A DNA stretch of 64,000 bases. It comes from Phallus indusiatus. Lineage: Eukaryota > Basidiomycota > Agaricomycetes > Phallales > Phallaceae. Below are positions 11,256 to 23,367 of the stretch, one piece after another; within the stretch, counting starts at the first letter, position 1; the number at the start of each line of letters is the position of its first letter. Location: assembly GCA_027605045.1 (NCBI GenBank), contig JAQFWX010000030.1, forward strand, positions 1 to 64,000, in the 5' to 3' direction. A program made the translations under genes and the position numbers. The notes under the pieces are model-generated. The model was given only the letters and a program-made list of their open reading frames with translations. It did not search any database and was not told the DNA's origin.

Positions 11256-14200
11256 TCACCTCCTCAAGCAAGCAGCGAAAGCGGCAAGGATGCCAGCCAG
11301 TGCAATCCAAACAGCGAGTACGACCCAGCCAGTAACTCGTCCGAATCCTGTCGTGTCGTTGTTTGCGCTTCCTCCGATAGCATACGCAAGTACGCCAGCT
11401 ACAAATGCGCATAATGAGTAGGTGAGAAGGACTAAAGGAACAGAAAGAATGATGGAATTCTAGGTAGCGCGGAATTTGTGTAGTTTCGAAAACATGATGA
11501 AGTTTTGGTTCAAAAAATTGAATTAGAATAAGTTAAACCTGATGAAGGAATTGTAGGTTTTCAACGCACGTTGACGGTTTGTGTGCTGGTGGTGGTGTAA
11601 TTCATGTGCTCGGGCTCGTGATCATGGTTTATGCACGAATTTGAATCTCGTTTTTGTTGGGAAGATCGACCATACAATGAAATACCGTAAGAAGCCATAC
11701 TCGTAATTGCGAACAGCGCGGATATCATAGCCGATACTCGCGTTGCTTGGTTCAAATTTGGGAACGTCAGCATCGTCACTGATCCGCTCAACACAAGCGC
11801 GGCCTGGTAGAAAAAAAAAACAATCAGTCTTTTCGCCCCGAAGAAAGTAATATGATAATTTACCATAATAGGCTGACTTGCGTCAATGCTCACATTAACC
11901 TTCGGAGTCTTATCAACGCCTCGTTCACCCTGCTCTTCTTCGTTCGTAGAACAGCTAGAATTTCCGTTTCTCTCAAAAAAATAAGGTATGCCCAGGCATA
12001 AAATAGACTTGACGAATTTTTCAAGCGATCTCTTGAACGGAATGGCCTGTTCCACCTCAGCGGGAGCGCTGCGTGCCGAGATGGTGCTGGTACTGTTGAT
12101 GCTATTGTTGTTACTTGGTAGAACGACGGGGACTGATTTTGTAATGTATTTTTGCCTCCATTCCGCTGGAAAATAAAATTAAAATGTTATGCGAGAAAAG
12201 GACGAAAACTAAACATACTGTAACGTAGGAGAATTTGAGCTATCAAACGCGTTCGGATTGTCTGAGAAGCAGGAGATGCTGCAGAACCTAGAATCAATAG
12301 CACGTTTAAGATAAAAATGAAGAGATAAGAAATGAGTGCCGACTTGAAATATTCCGTATTAACTCCAGTAACGCTGTGCATTCTTTGAAAGTGAACGGAG
12401 GTGGGAAAGGAACGAGTGGAGGGGGAGAGTCTGCGCGTAACACGCTATCTAGAGAGAGAAAAACTCAGATTTTGATACGGTATCAAGGACAAAAGGTACC
12501 TGTGTAACACCACGTCAAGACCTCTAATGCTTCATCATACGCTGATTGAGGGACTGAGACGTGCGCTGGATGTGTGCACATGTACTGCCAGTATTTGAAC
12601 TCTAAGCTTAGACCTAGAATAAAAGCGTGAATCACATAAGAAGCATCTAATACAAGTTCGGGGACTTGCGTTCAGCATCAGACAAATCCTCAGGTGCAGG
12701 ATCTTTATCCGAAGGAGGGTCATAAGATACGGCCCTCGTAGCATGCATTACCCAATTCGTCAACGGCATAAACGACCATTCTGTTCCAGCACCGCTGTTA
12801 TTGGAAGCGCCACTTGCGTTCGCATCCCGAATCCAAATATCAATCCCTTCTTCCGCCAAAAACTCGGGTTCGGTTCTCAACGTTCTGATAGTATTTGTAT
12901 CACGTCCACTAGTTCCATTTAACCCATTCAAGTTTTGGTCGACTTGAATATCGACGTCCGATGTGGCACTAGCAAGTTTCAAATTCGAACCTGAACTTGT
13001 ATTCGGAGATCGCTTGGCTTCCAAATAATGTGTTAGTGCATCCAGCTTTTTGTTATCTCTCAAGTCGAGATCTGTCACCGTTCGAGTGGCAGCATGTGAG
13101 TAATAGTAGGCAGACGAGGGTAGGACGTGCTCTGTCCATCCTAAAGTTGGGAACGTTTGAGGAGGTAAAGGCCATACAGTACTAGACCTTGAAAAGTCAG
13201 TTGATTTTGTGAGGTTGGATGTGTAATAAGGAAAGGGAGGGACGTGCTCTAAAATATGGTCTATTTCGGAGGTTTGAAAGGAGGGATCCAGCAGGGGTTT
13301 TGATTCACTTGAGACGTTGTCTAGGAGTCAGCGAATGAACTGTAGGAAAAGATGTGACGTACTCGTTCGGATTGTATGGAGAGAGATGGTCGGGTTGGAT
13401 TTGAATTGGTGAATCTGTGCGTTGTGACTGAAGTTGGTATTTTCTGGAAAAGAAACAATTAATCAATAAACTAGTATAATCGAAAATTGGAACGAACTCG
13501 TTTAGCAGAATTTCGTGCAATGGAGGTACGATGGACATAGATTGTGTTGGCGGTGTGATTTCGTTAAAAGCCGATTCCGTCGGTTCAGGTTGATCCAGCA
13601 ACGACTGGTGTCTTTCAGGTTCGCTTTAACACGAGTAAATAGTATTAAGCGCATTTTCAAGATGTAGCATAGGGATAACAACATACGTTGGAAAATAACT
13701 TAAATTGACGTTAACAGGGGAAGATTCAATCTTCGGTTCATTATTTTGGTCCGCTGTTGTCGCTGTCGCAGCTGCTGCCGACACTGCTACCGTCACCGGG
13801 GTCGTCTCAGGTTGTACTTGAGCTGGAGTCGACCCGGGGGTGGGAGGATCACTGTCAAAATCCTGGATGTGATACTAGGTGAAGCGAAAACGGAAGCTGA
13901 TGAAGCGCGAGGCACCGACTTCTTCCTTTTCTTTGGTGTACTACGTCTACTATCATCCGTGATTGCAATGGGTTCACCTTGGTCTTCGTTGTAGGTGTCT
14001 TCTTCACGTCGTTGCTGTTGATCCTGACCTTGATACGGTTGAAAGTGATGTACGCTTTCTTCGGTAGGTATTTCGCGAGTGACAATTGCATCTTTAGTGA
14101 CAGTATTGCGCCTCGTCTTGTTCAGAATTGAATTTATAATTGGCGTGTCCGGACGTAAAGGTGAAGATAAGTCAGCAAATGGGTCAGAGTCTAAGTGAAA

Positions 14201-14512
14201 CTCAGGTATGTAAGGGCCAGCCATCTGCGATTGGATAAGTCGTTCCGAGTCCGGGGTTAGTGACCTTGAGGATTGTACGGCGGGTGGTGGCGGCGGTGGC
14301 GGTATTGCTATGAAAGTGTTGACTAGAGGGTCTTGAGTTAGTTGTTGTTCTGTGGATGTCGGAGGTGGAAGGATAGGTGGTACTGATGTCGCGGCTGATA
14401 TTGGTACTGATGTCGTCGGCGATTCAACGTCTTGCAGGAGGTCATTCAAGGGTCGGGTGTTGGTACGTTTGGTGTTGAAGGCGGACTTGACACGGGTGCG
14501 GACGGTTTTCAT
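11256..14512 (-). CDS. WW-like, C-terminal multi-span membrane protein (888 aa), uncharacterised agaricomycete type
   Basis: Eleven exons close in frame: 13916-14512, 13687-13874, 13498-13623, 13363-13443, 12654-13307, 12500-12606, 12344-12448, 12219-12287, 11864-12165, 11570-11803 and 11256-11459. The first ~330 residues are disordered and Pro/Ser/Thr-rich, with a basic KKRKK run. A WW-like segment follows (LGWTEHVLPSSAYYYSH, then RTVTDLDLRD). Next come a conserved soluble part (LEFKYWQYMCTHPAHVS, EALEVLTWCYTD, FTFKECTALLELIR) and about four or five membrane spans at the C-terminus, ending AFAACLRR. I recall this order from uncharacterised mushroom proteins; no function is known to me. Two acceptors are AAG rather than CAG/TAG. 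A reading that starts a separate small membrane protein at 12381 is rejected because the splice at 12343 links both halves in frame. Confidence 0.75.
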
Positions 14513-15468
14513 GGTCGTTTAGATATTGATGGAGACGTTAACTTGTGATGGATGGGCGATGCTGGATGCTGGACTGACGTTGGCAACACAGTTGATGACG
14601 TTGAACAGATTCCGCTAAAGGAAGAAAAGAATAGAAAGAGCTGGAAGAAAGAAAACAAAGGGGAAATGTTAACGTAAAAGTATTTGTTTTTTGATCTAGA
14701 AAAGGAAAAATCGAAAAAGTCATGGAAAAGGACACAGAACAACGTGGCTGTATCAAGGGACTCCGGGGAGGGGAATACGAAGAACAGCACATCGCTCATG
14801 GAAGGCGTTGTTTATCGCCCTTTAGGCGAGCCGTTTCGGAAGCTCATGTTATACATGTTGGACGTAGAATATGGAACATGGGGTCCCTATCGCGTTTGAG
14901 TCATTTGCGGCCGTTCGCCTTTCGCCTCGTGTTTCGGGGATGGCATCAATGTGATGTGATTTCTCACATGTTGGATTAAAAATCGCGAATGAGAGTTTTG
15001 ATGTCTCAAGAACCGTACAAGGGACTTTTCTACATGAGATTATTAACTCTGAAAAAATCCGGTTGAGGGATGGGAAGTGCCAGAGAGCTTGAGTGATAAG
15101 CTTACTTCCAGACTGCGTTGAGACCATTAGTTTGGTATAACGAGATATCATATGAAAATTGATCTCTGCGACTGACGGTGACGTGAAGGTTGCGTGAAGG
15201 CTTGAGAGTCGTGACGTCGACGAAGTCGTTTGCCAAACATGTTGTGAATCTGATGCCGTCTTCAGCCTGTTCATTGCTGTCACAAATCACAATCACAACA
15301 TCTGCTCGCTGAATTTTTCAAGACTTTGATAATAAGTGGTAAGTGGTAATAGTATAGTGAATTTGAATTTGAGTTGGCTGGCAAGCACTGGCAACTTGAA
15401 GTCCTGGTGAGTGGTGACGACACGAACCAAAACGTTCCGTGTCTATCTTACGTAAGCCACGTGCTCTC
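14513..15468. other. Divergent intergenic region
   Basis: Shared upstream region of the WW-like membrane protein (-) and the YCII-domain gene (+). Several open frames exist but none has codon or family support. Presumed to hold both promoters. Confidence 0.5.
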
Positions 15469-15994
15469 ATGTTCCGTTTCTACAATCATTTTCACCGGCA
15501 ATCCTCTACAAATCTTCGTCTTCGTCTCCTTGCGCAGGCGCAATATAGGTCGATAACGTCGAGCTCAAAGCCACAGTTTGTGCTTTATGCACCCGATTAC
15601 ACTGACGAAGGTGCTCTCCAACGCAGATTGAAAGTGCGAGGCCAGCATTTTGAGGATGCGCGTGAGTTGCGTTCAAAAGGCGTTTACGGTGTGTCTCTAT
15701 AACTAGCTTTGGAACAAAATATTGAACATGTTTCTCATTTCATCAGGTATAGCCGGTGGATTGCTTAGTCCCGACGGAGTGGGTGCTGTTAACCCAGCCC
15801 AGAAGCTAGTAGGATCTATGATTATTATCTATGCGGAAAGTCTGGAGGAGGCGAGGAAGATTGCCGAAAACGATGTATACTGGACTGGGAATGTTGTGCG
15901 TTGCTCTCAATGTCGACTGGTTCTCATTTTCATTGTTTTCTAGTGGGATAAAGAGAGAACGACGATCGTTCCTTTCTTATTGGCAAATATCTGA
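15469..15994 (+). CDS. YCII-related domain protein, probable mitochondrial targeting
   Basis: Exons 15469-15688, 15747-15895 and 15944-15994 join to 139 residues. The N-terminal ~30 residues are rich in Arg, Ser and Phe with no acidic residue, which suits a mitochondrial presequence. The rest is a complete YCII/YciI-like ferredoxin-fold domain: KPQFVLYAPDYTDEGALQRR, AGGLLSPDG, GSMIIIYAESLEEARKIAENDVYWTGNVWD. Known: fungal members are small dimeric proteins annotated as YCII-domain or dehydrogenase-like. Their physiological reaction is not established. The start at 15469 is the first ATG in frame. Confidence 0.85.
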
Positions 15995-17168
15995 CTGAAT
16001 AATGTACCAATGCTATCAATTGTTCTTAAATTCCCAGCTCGGTTTGATACCCTTGTGGCTATAGCAAATCCATACATTCCATACATTACAAAGGACGCCC
16101 TCAATCAGAACATACAAAATGGGCCATATCAAACAAAAAGTAAGCATATGCACAGAATCCTAACTCAACTGGAACTCTCTTTTCCTAGTTGAAATGTATC
16201 CGTCAGAAACTCCCAGCTCTGATATCACTCCTACCGAGCCGTAGCCTTCTTTCAGGTTCGCTATGACCACCTTCTAACCTTTTCTATCTCAATACAACTT
16301 ATCTTAGCACGAAAAGTTAGGTACTTTCGGGCTTACATCTGCAGAAACATATTGCGCAGACAACTTGCGTTGACGAGGTTGCTCAGCTTTGAAGCTCCAT
16401 AAATCACCAATACCGTCTCCCGACTCAGTCTTCCTTATCATTTCATTTACTTCCACAATTTCTATCCGACATTTTCCACCAAAAACTGAAACCATATATT
16501 TTGTTGTATAGAAAGTTTTAATGATCCGAGGGGCATGAGATCAATCACCAGTTGGCATGTGGACTAAAGGCATGAGCGTATTCACTCGTCTTTCGCATTT
16601 TGATTCCGCCGGTGCACCGAATCAGAGGTTTCTATCAAATGCGTAGCGTAATAAGATTACAGATTGCGGCACATGAGATGGCGTCGCAACACCTTAGGGC
16701 ACCAAAAAATGCCTTCACACCTAAACGCTGTGCTTAACTGTCAACTCGCCTGAACTTCGGTATGTCTATGATGAATGTCACTACATTGATACGTTGTTGC
16801 TATTTGGTCAAAATATCAGGCTGTGCGACCTGTGACTCGTCTTTCCGCTACTACGTGAAATGGAAAAAAATAGATGCATTGCATAATGAAGAGGCAGGAA
16901 GAAAAAACCAGAGCATAGCCCGGCTCCCATAAGCGAAGTGACTTCTTTGCACGTTCGTGTCCGCGCTCTCAGATGATTAGCTCATAGCAAAGGATCTCAG
17001 GCTGCAAACATCGCTTGATATTTGCATCCAAAACTACCATCATTACTGACTTGCATTCTTCATTTTTATTTATTTATTTTTCGCTGTATAAAGGTCTGGA
17101 GTTCTATCAACAAACACTGCGTCTCTCTTTCCTCTCCTCACAAGTCGTTCTGTTCACCCATTTCGTGC
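15995..17168. other. Intergenic, phosphate-transporter promoter side
   Basis: A coding-like tail (DTLVAIANPYIPYITKDALNQ, near 16045-16110) is visible but has no start or partner exon I can support. The 3' part is the upstream region of the phosphate transporter. Confidence 0.4.
17087..17092 (+). promoter_or_regulatory. TATA box candidate for the phosphate transporter
   Basis: TATAAA lies 77 bases before the start codon at 17169. A CACGTT at about 16950-16955 resembles a Pho4-type E-box half match, but one such hexamer is weak evidence. Confidence 0.4.
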
Positions 17169-19370
17169 ATGGATACGTCGGACTCACTGAAACTCTCATC
17201 TCACAAGGATGAAATGCCTTACTCGCTTTCCCGCAAGCGTCAGGCAGCGCTGGCTGAACTCGACAATGCCCCCTTCAGGTAGGCGCCCTCTCCCACCGGC
17301 CCTCTATGAATCTTTTGAATTGTCTTTCTGTTTCTGTTTCCTAATTTAGCCGTTTCCATTTGAAAATCATGATGGTTGCGGGTGTTGGGTTCTTTACCGA
17401 CGCTTATGGTAAATTATTCAACCCCACGCTCGTAACGTCGACGTCAACGCAAAGACTAAATAACAACTCCAGACCTGTTCGCCATTAACATTGCCAGTAC
17501 CATGATCGGGAATGTTTATGGCCCATTGGAACGTCCCGGCACAGTAGTCCCTAACTCGACTAGCCCACCAGGCGCCCTTCTAACCAGTAACCAAGAGCTT
17601 GGTCTGAAGGTCGCTTCCCCAGTGGGTACTTTGATAGGTCAACTACTGTTTGGATGGCTCGCAGACATTGTCGGTCGTAAACGGATGTGTAAGTTGGTTT
17701 ATACGTTTTTGACAAAATTTGATTGTATTCCCCCCTCTCACAGATGGTGTCGAACTCATCCTCGTCATCTTTGCTACTTTCTCCCAGACTCTAGCTGGTC
17801 GTGCTGATGCTATCTCTATTATCGCCACTCTCATTCTTTGGAGGGGCATCGCTGGTATCGGAATTGGTGGAGACTATCCCCTTTCCGCCATTATCGCCTC
17901 GTAAGCTGAGCTCTTATTCCTAGAGTCACTCTTGAAGATACTGAATGCTAAATGCGCATACATCACATAGAGAGTATGCATCTATCAATACGAGAGGTAG
18001 ATTGATGAGCGGCGTTTTTGCTGCTCAAGGTTGGGGTCAACTTGCAGCCGCCATTGTGGGCTTGTGCACGGTTGTTGCCTCAAAAAATCACATCAAACAC
18101 TGCGACCCCGCGGATCCCAAAGTTCTCGACACCACCTGGCGTATAATCATTGGAGTCGGTGCTATACCGGCTTGTGTTGCTTTATACTTTCGTCTCACCG
18201 TTTCCGAGACCCCTCGTTTCACCATGGATATCGAAAGAAACATTCGCCAAGCCACTCAAGATGTTGACACTTTCCTCACCACCGGAACTTTCATCGTTGA
18301 TCCAGACGCGATTGTTCAACGTGCTAAAGCTCCCGTGGCATCCCGTCGCGATTTTATCGCTTAGTTAGTAGCATTCAGTCTTGTGCCTCCCGTTTCCCAA
18401 TCGTCTAACCTCTGCCTCTCATAGCTTCAGTCAATGGTCGAATTTGAAAGTCCTCATCGGAACATCTTATTCATGGTTTGCGTTGGACATTGCGTTTTTT
18501 GGGTCTGGTTTAAACAACACTACTATCTTGCAAGCGATTCATTTTGGTGATACATCCGGTCAAACAGGAGGTCCCGCCATCTACCAAAACTTGTTGAACA
18601 GTTGTATCGGAAACATGATGTATGTTTATTTTCTCCCATACATATATATAGCTACCTGACATTTATTGTTTCTCTCTCTGACGCAAGCATATCCGCTGCT
18701 GGTTTGATTCCCGGTTATTACGCCACCATGCTGCTGATCGACACCGTGAGTTCTTTTCTTTTCCATTAGAAAAAAAAAAATTCCAACGAGAAATTTCATG
18801 GGTTATTAGTGGGGTCGTAAACCAATTCAGCTCATGGGATTCGTCATACTTACAATCTTATTCGCCATTCTTGGATTTGCTTATGATGCACTAACCCTCC
18901 ACGGCACTAGTGCTCGCCGTGCATTCGTCTTCTTATACTGCCTTGCCAATTTCTTCTTTAACTTTGGCCCAAACGCTACTACGTTCATCATCCCTGGGGA
19001 GGCTTTTCCTACTCGTTACCGCTCAACTGCACACGGTATCTCTGCCGCCACTGGTAAACTGGGCGCTATCATCTCCCAAGTTGGTTTCTCCAGCTTGAAG
19101 GACCATGGCGGAGCCCCCGGTTCCAACGCCGTGAGTGCAGAAAAAGTTTAAACCAATTAATATAGTTTTTTTTTAATTGTTTAATCACAGTTCGTCAAAC
19201 ATCTTTTGGAAATTTTTGCCTTTTTCACGCTTACTGGTGTTTTCTCGACCTTGTTGATTCCTGAGACCAAAGGACGTAGTCTTGAAGATCTCTCCAATGA
19301 AAACCAAGACAATTTCATCAGTGGTGTCGTCCGCGAGGTAGATATTACTGAAGAGACAAAGACGATTTGA
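17169..19370 (+). CDS. Pho84-type inorganic phosphate:H+ symporter (MFS)
   Basis: Nine exons (17169-17278, 17350-17408, 17473-17688, 17744-17900, 17971-18363, 18425-18619, 18688-18745, 18810-19130, 19191-19370) close in frame to 562 residues. Hallmarks in order: MMVAGVGFFTDAYDLFAIN (span 1), GQLLFGWLADIVGRKRMYG (MFS loop 2-3 motif), RGIAGIGIGGDYPLSAIIASE (phosphate:H+ symporter signature), ETPRFTMD before the central loop, SWFALDIAFFGSGLN, and IPGEAFPTRYRSTAHGISAA. Length and order match yeast Pho84 and its basidiomycete relatives: 12 spans in the plasma membrane, taking up phosphate with protons. Exon 5 ends ...GCT TA before gttagt, which hides an apparent stop. Nothing points to a defect. 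Confidence 0.93.
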
Positions 19371-20850
19371 TTCAAAATGACATTTTTTATATTTAAGTAT
19401 GGGATTTGTAATTTTGCATATGAATCGCATGTCACCCCCTTCACTCCATTGACTGCATGTATCAGGTTTCGTTGGACTCTTTTGTATTGTACTTTTTTTA
19501 TGATGTTGGGATGCAGTGGGTTGGTGATAATGATCTAAACGGACTTTTTTCCACATGAAGGTAGACGGGCTTTTTAGGGATTCCGTCGTCATGTTTTACT
19601 TGCCGTACTTCAGAATATGGCACCGTTTCTGTGATGTTGAATGCAAACTGAAATGACGGTGTAGTTTTCCGATTTCGAACTAAACTCGGCTGTGACTTTG
19701 TTCCGGCATTGAAGCATTATTTTTTTAAAAAAAAATATCATCATAAGACCCTTTCACTTTGAGACAAATACAACGGGGATCCTCTTCTAAGTTTTTGTTA
19801 CGCGAGGAATGATGTTTTTAGTACCGGTTACCTCGCAATGTTTGTGAAGTAGGGCCGCAGTTTCACCGTGACAAAGCATAGGCTGACGACGTGGTCATTG
19901 CGCGTTGTGGGGGGTTGTTGTAATTTGTGGGTGTCGCTGGTTATAAGCGTTGAAGCTGAGGCTGAAAGCATCAAGATCACACTCCACATTTCCTCCACAT
20001 GGCGAGCCTGAGTGTCAACATAACCTGGTCAGTCAAGCCGGTCAAAGTTTTATCAAACATTCCTTGACGTTTTATTCAGCAGGTTAATCATTGAGCTTGA
20101 AGTTGATCATGAAATCTATCTTGAGTACGCTGGTGTCACCTGTCGACGAACACAGTCCACGGACAATCTTTACTTCTAAAGCTGCCGGCAAATTACCATC
20201 GCCTCGAGATTCATATTGGAAATTAACAACCTCTTGAGTTCACCATTTTTTTCAATCTTACTGGTGAGTTTCCTCTCATTGATTTTTCTATTTTTCAAAT
20301 TATTTGTAAAAAAAATGTTCAATTTAGAACTCTGCAGCTTTATCCCTCTACGCTTTGACAAATTCATTGAAGATCTAGTTGCATCTCTCCACTCCGTCGT
20401 CCACCGAAGAGGCTGTCCGTTTTTACGGGAAGCGCTCAACTTGGTCAAAAAACGACCAATTAGATATTGGCGAATAAAGCCCGTTTCCTTGGGTCCGAGT
20501 CCATACGGGTCTTCGTGAGATGAACCAACGGTTCGGGATCAATTCATGGGCACCTCGAGTTGCCAAACTGGTGCCGACACGACTCCATGTCTAAATTCTG
20601 GGCACAGTACAATACATATTTCCTTGAAAAGCGAATTCCGGTGGCTTCGGAATTCTGTAGAAATTTAGATAATTCTTTCACTGACTAGAGAACATAGAGA
20701 GAAGTGCTTGATCCGTGAGTGCCTTCTGAATCCGTATTCCTTGTCCCATAGGGATAATTTTCATACAAGTAGAGGCCATTATTATCCATTATACGGTCTT
20801 CAAACAGCACCTCCCATTTCTCTCGAAATTCCACCCTTTGCATTTATTCT
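19371..20850. other. Intergenic, no supported gene
   Basis: A short coding-like piece near 20095-20175 (LEVDHEIYLEYAGVTCRRTQ) has no start or splice partner. The rest shows no coding structure. Its 3' part is upstream of terpene synthase copy 2. Confidence 0.4.
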
Positions 20851-22650
20851 ATGGATAATTCTTCGAGTCAGACGTTTGCAAAAGCTCATACCGAGCACAA
20901 TCTCTACTCCACGCAAGACGGAAGACTTCCTTCATCTCAGCCCACTACCATTATCTTCGATCTGGGAGATGTATTGTTTACATGGTCCCCATCTCGTTCC
21001 TCACCTGTCCCTTCCAAAGTTCTAAAAAATGCCCTTCGATCCGTTGCGTGGTTTGAATACGAATGCGGCAAGCTGTCCCAAGAAGAGACGTATAGGCAAA
21101 TCTCGGAAGAATTCGGAGTATCCACATCTGACTTGGAGCTTACTCTTAATCTCGCTAAAGATTCTTTACGAGCTTCTTCGAACCTGTTAACTGTAATACG
21201 AGAGTTCAAAGACATGGGTGTTCGCATTTATGCGATGAGCAACGTTTCTGGTCCAGATTGGCAAGTTTTGAAAGCTTCTTTAAACCCCGCAGACTGGGCG
21301 CTTTTCGATGGGATATTCACTTCGTATGTCCATGATTTTCACATCGCATCATCTTATCGCTTTAGTTGATTTACGAAACAAAAAGATGCGATGCGGGCGA
21401 ACGTAAACCTAATTTGGGCTTTTATCATCACGTTCTATCCCAAATCAACGAAGATCCCACTCGTGTTATCTTTGTGGATGACAAACTAGAAAACGTCTTT
21501 TCTGCTCGTTCATTGGGCATGTATGGAATTGTCTTCGATGACGCCACCAATGCCATTCGACAGATGAGGAATTTCGTTCAAAATCCTGTACAGCGTGCCG
21601 ACCGTTATCTTAAGCAAAACGCCAGGCGATTACTGTCCTATACTTCTACCGGCATTATGCTCGAAGAGGTCAATATTCTTATGCATCTTTTCCGAAAACA
21701 TATATTCAATTGGTTTTTAGAATTTTGCCCAGCTTATCATTTTAGAGGCCATCAACGATCCGAATTTAGTGGAATACAAAAGATATGAAAAGGAATGGAA
21801 TTATTTTCGAGGTATGGTTGTTTTTCACTGACCAAACATCATATTTTATGATTTTTTCATTAGGAAAGGCGCAATTGATGACGACCGAGGATTTCCCGTA
21901 TGTGTCTGCCATTGATGGCCTGAATTTCGCACTCCGGCTAATGAAAGTATTGTAGTGCAGATATCGACACGACTTGCGTGGCCCTCACTCTCCTTCAGGA
22001 TATTCCTGATTCAACAAAGCACGACATAATGGATAAAATATTTGAAGGACGGACCGCTGATGGTATAACACAAGTCTATTTTAGTCCAACCCGTCCTCGC
22101 ATTGGTAAAAGAATATATAATCTCAGTGTCTGTAGCATCCATTGACCTCAAACACTATATAATTTTAGATCCGATCCCCTGTCTCAATGCGTTAACGCTT
22201 TTCTATTGTAATGAACGAGGTCACCAATTAAAAGAGACCCTTGAATGGGTGAAAGACGTTCTCATTCGTCGAGCCTATCTCGGCGGTACCTATTACTATC
22301 TCACCGCCGACTCCTTCCTCTACTTTTTCTCGAGATTCTTGCTTAAAGTACCGGGTGTTTTCCCCGATCTCGAATACAATCTGCGTGTTGCCATTTTAGA
22401 GAGATTCGGAGCTCCAGGGGATGCCTTAGCTTTGGCTATGCGGATCATCGCTGCCGAGAGTGTCGGCGTAATTGATTCAATAGATTTCCCAACCCTCTTA
22501 TCTCTCCAACGAGAGGATGGAAGATTCACGGGTTATTTCTTCCGGTTCCCTTCTTTAGGTATTCTTGTCGGTAACGATGGGGTCGCGACGGCTTTAGCTA
22601 TCCAAGCTATTAAGATAATGCAATCATCGAAGGCTTATAATGATTTATAA
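20851..22650 (+). CDS. Drimane-type sesquiterpene synthase copy 2 (HAD-like plus class II cyclase-like), intact
   Basis: Exons 20851-21323, 21386-21668, 21721-21811, 21864-21897, 21956-22104 and 22169-22650 join to 503 residues. The HAD-like half has FDLGDVLFTW at residues 36-45. The usual second Asp of the hydrolase motif is Gly, as in other members of this class. VDDKLEN lies at 188-194 and carries the DDxxE-like element. The C-terminal half has the protonating class II motif DIDTT at 296-300, then QREDGRFTGYFF near the end. Known: AstC (Aspergillus, astellolides) and AncC-like (Antrodia) enzymes with this fusion cyclise farnesyl diphosphate to drimane phosphates or alcohols. The closest relative seen is copy 1 at 1016-2746, with the same six exons. 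No P450 or dehydrogenase partner is adjacent, so the final product cannot be inferred. Confidence 0.9.
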
Positions 22651-23367
22651 TGGAGTGTCTAATTAAAACTAGTATAATAACATGGCCAAAGTAGTAATAT
22701 TGTTTTTAGTGTATACCTAGATTTAATCAAATGTTTTTCAAATCAATACGTTACCTACCACCAGATGAATCCAGCGTGCCGCGTGTCGTGTCAAGACAAA
22801 AGCGGATCATTGCCCTATAGGCGCAGAAAAAAGAGTTCTGGTTTTGTTTTCGGATGATCTGCAATCGAATCTTTACTTATGTGCATAATGAAATGTTTTT
22901 TCAAGATTCTTTCAATTAGTCGCTGTGAGCTTGAGCTTCAGGCACTGAGGGCCGAAGTCACACGTCCGACGCGTCCGTGGCACGTCTTTTTACGCGTTTA
23001 AATTATCCTTGCTTTCAATACTAGAACGTGAAGTAATCAAAGTGAGTTATATGGTCGTTGTCTTGCCATGAAGATCAATAAATTTTACCGGGAAATATAC
23101 TTAGTTGTCCATTGAAGGTGAAAGACAGAAGGAAATTAGTAAATACACTATTTATATCGATGTGAACTTTCGTTCAGTGACCGCAGCACCAGCCGCCACC
23201 TCCGCGCCGGAACTGGATCCGGATGTTCCAACGTCCATTGTTCTGCTTCTCCAAGTTTTTGGTTCATCGATGAAATTGTGTGACTATTACCAGTCACATC
23301 GCTGATCAGTAAATCCTTCTACCAAGTTCAACTTCAAGAGTCGACTATCCAAAGTACTACTGCAACC
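22651..23367. other. Intergenic, no supported gene
   Basis: No coding structure seen. The 3' part serves the intronless gene that follows. Confidence 0.5.

Noticed and set aside
12187..12381. Separate small membrane protein beginning MHSVTGVNTEYF
   Set aside because: The splice donor at 12343 joins the upstream exon to QTIRTRLIAQILLRY in frame, giving one 888-residue protein. The apparent start lies in an intron and in another frame.
18353..18368. In-frame stop in the phosphate transporter after DFIA
   Set aside because: The TAG spans the exon-intron boundary. Donor gttagt at 18364 removes it and gives DFIAYFSQWSNL.
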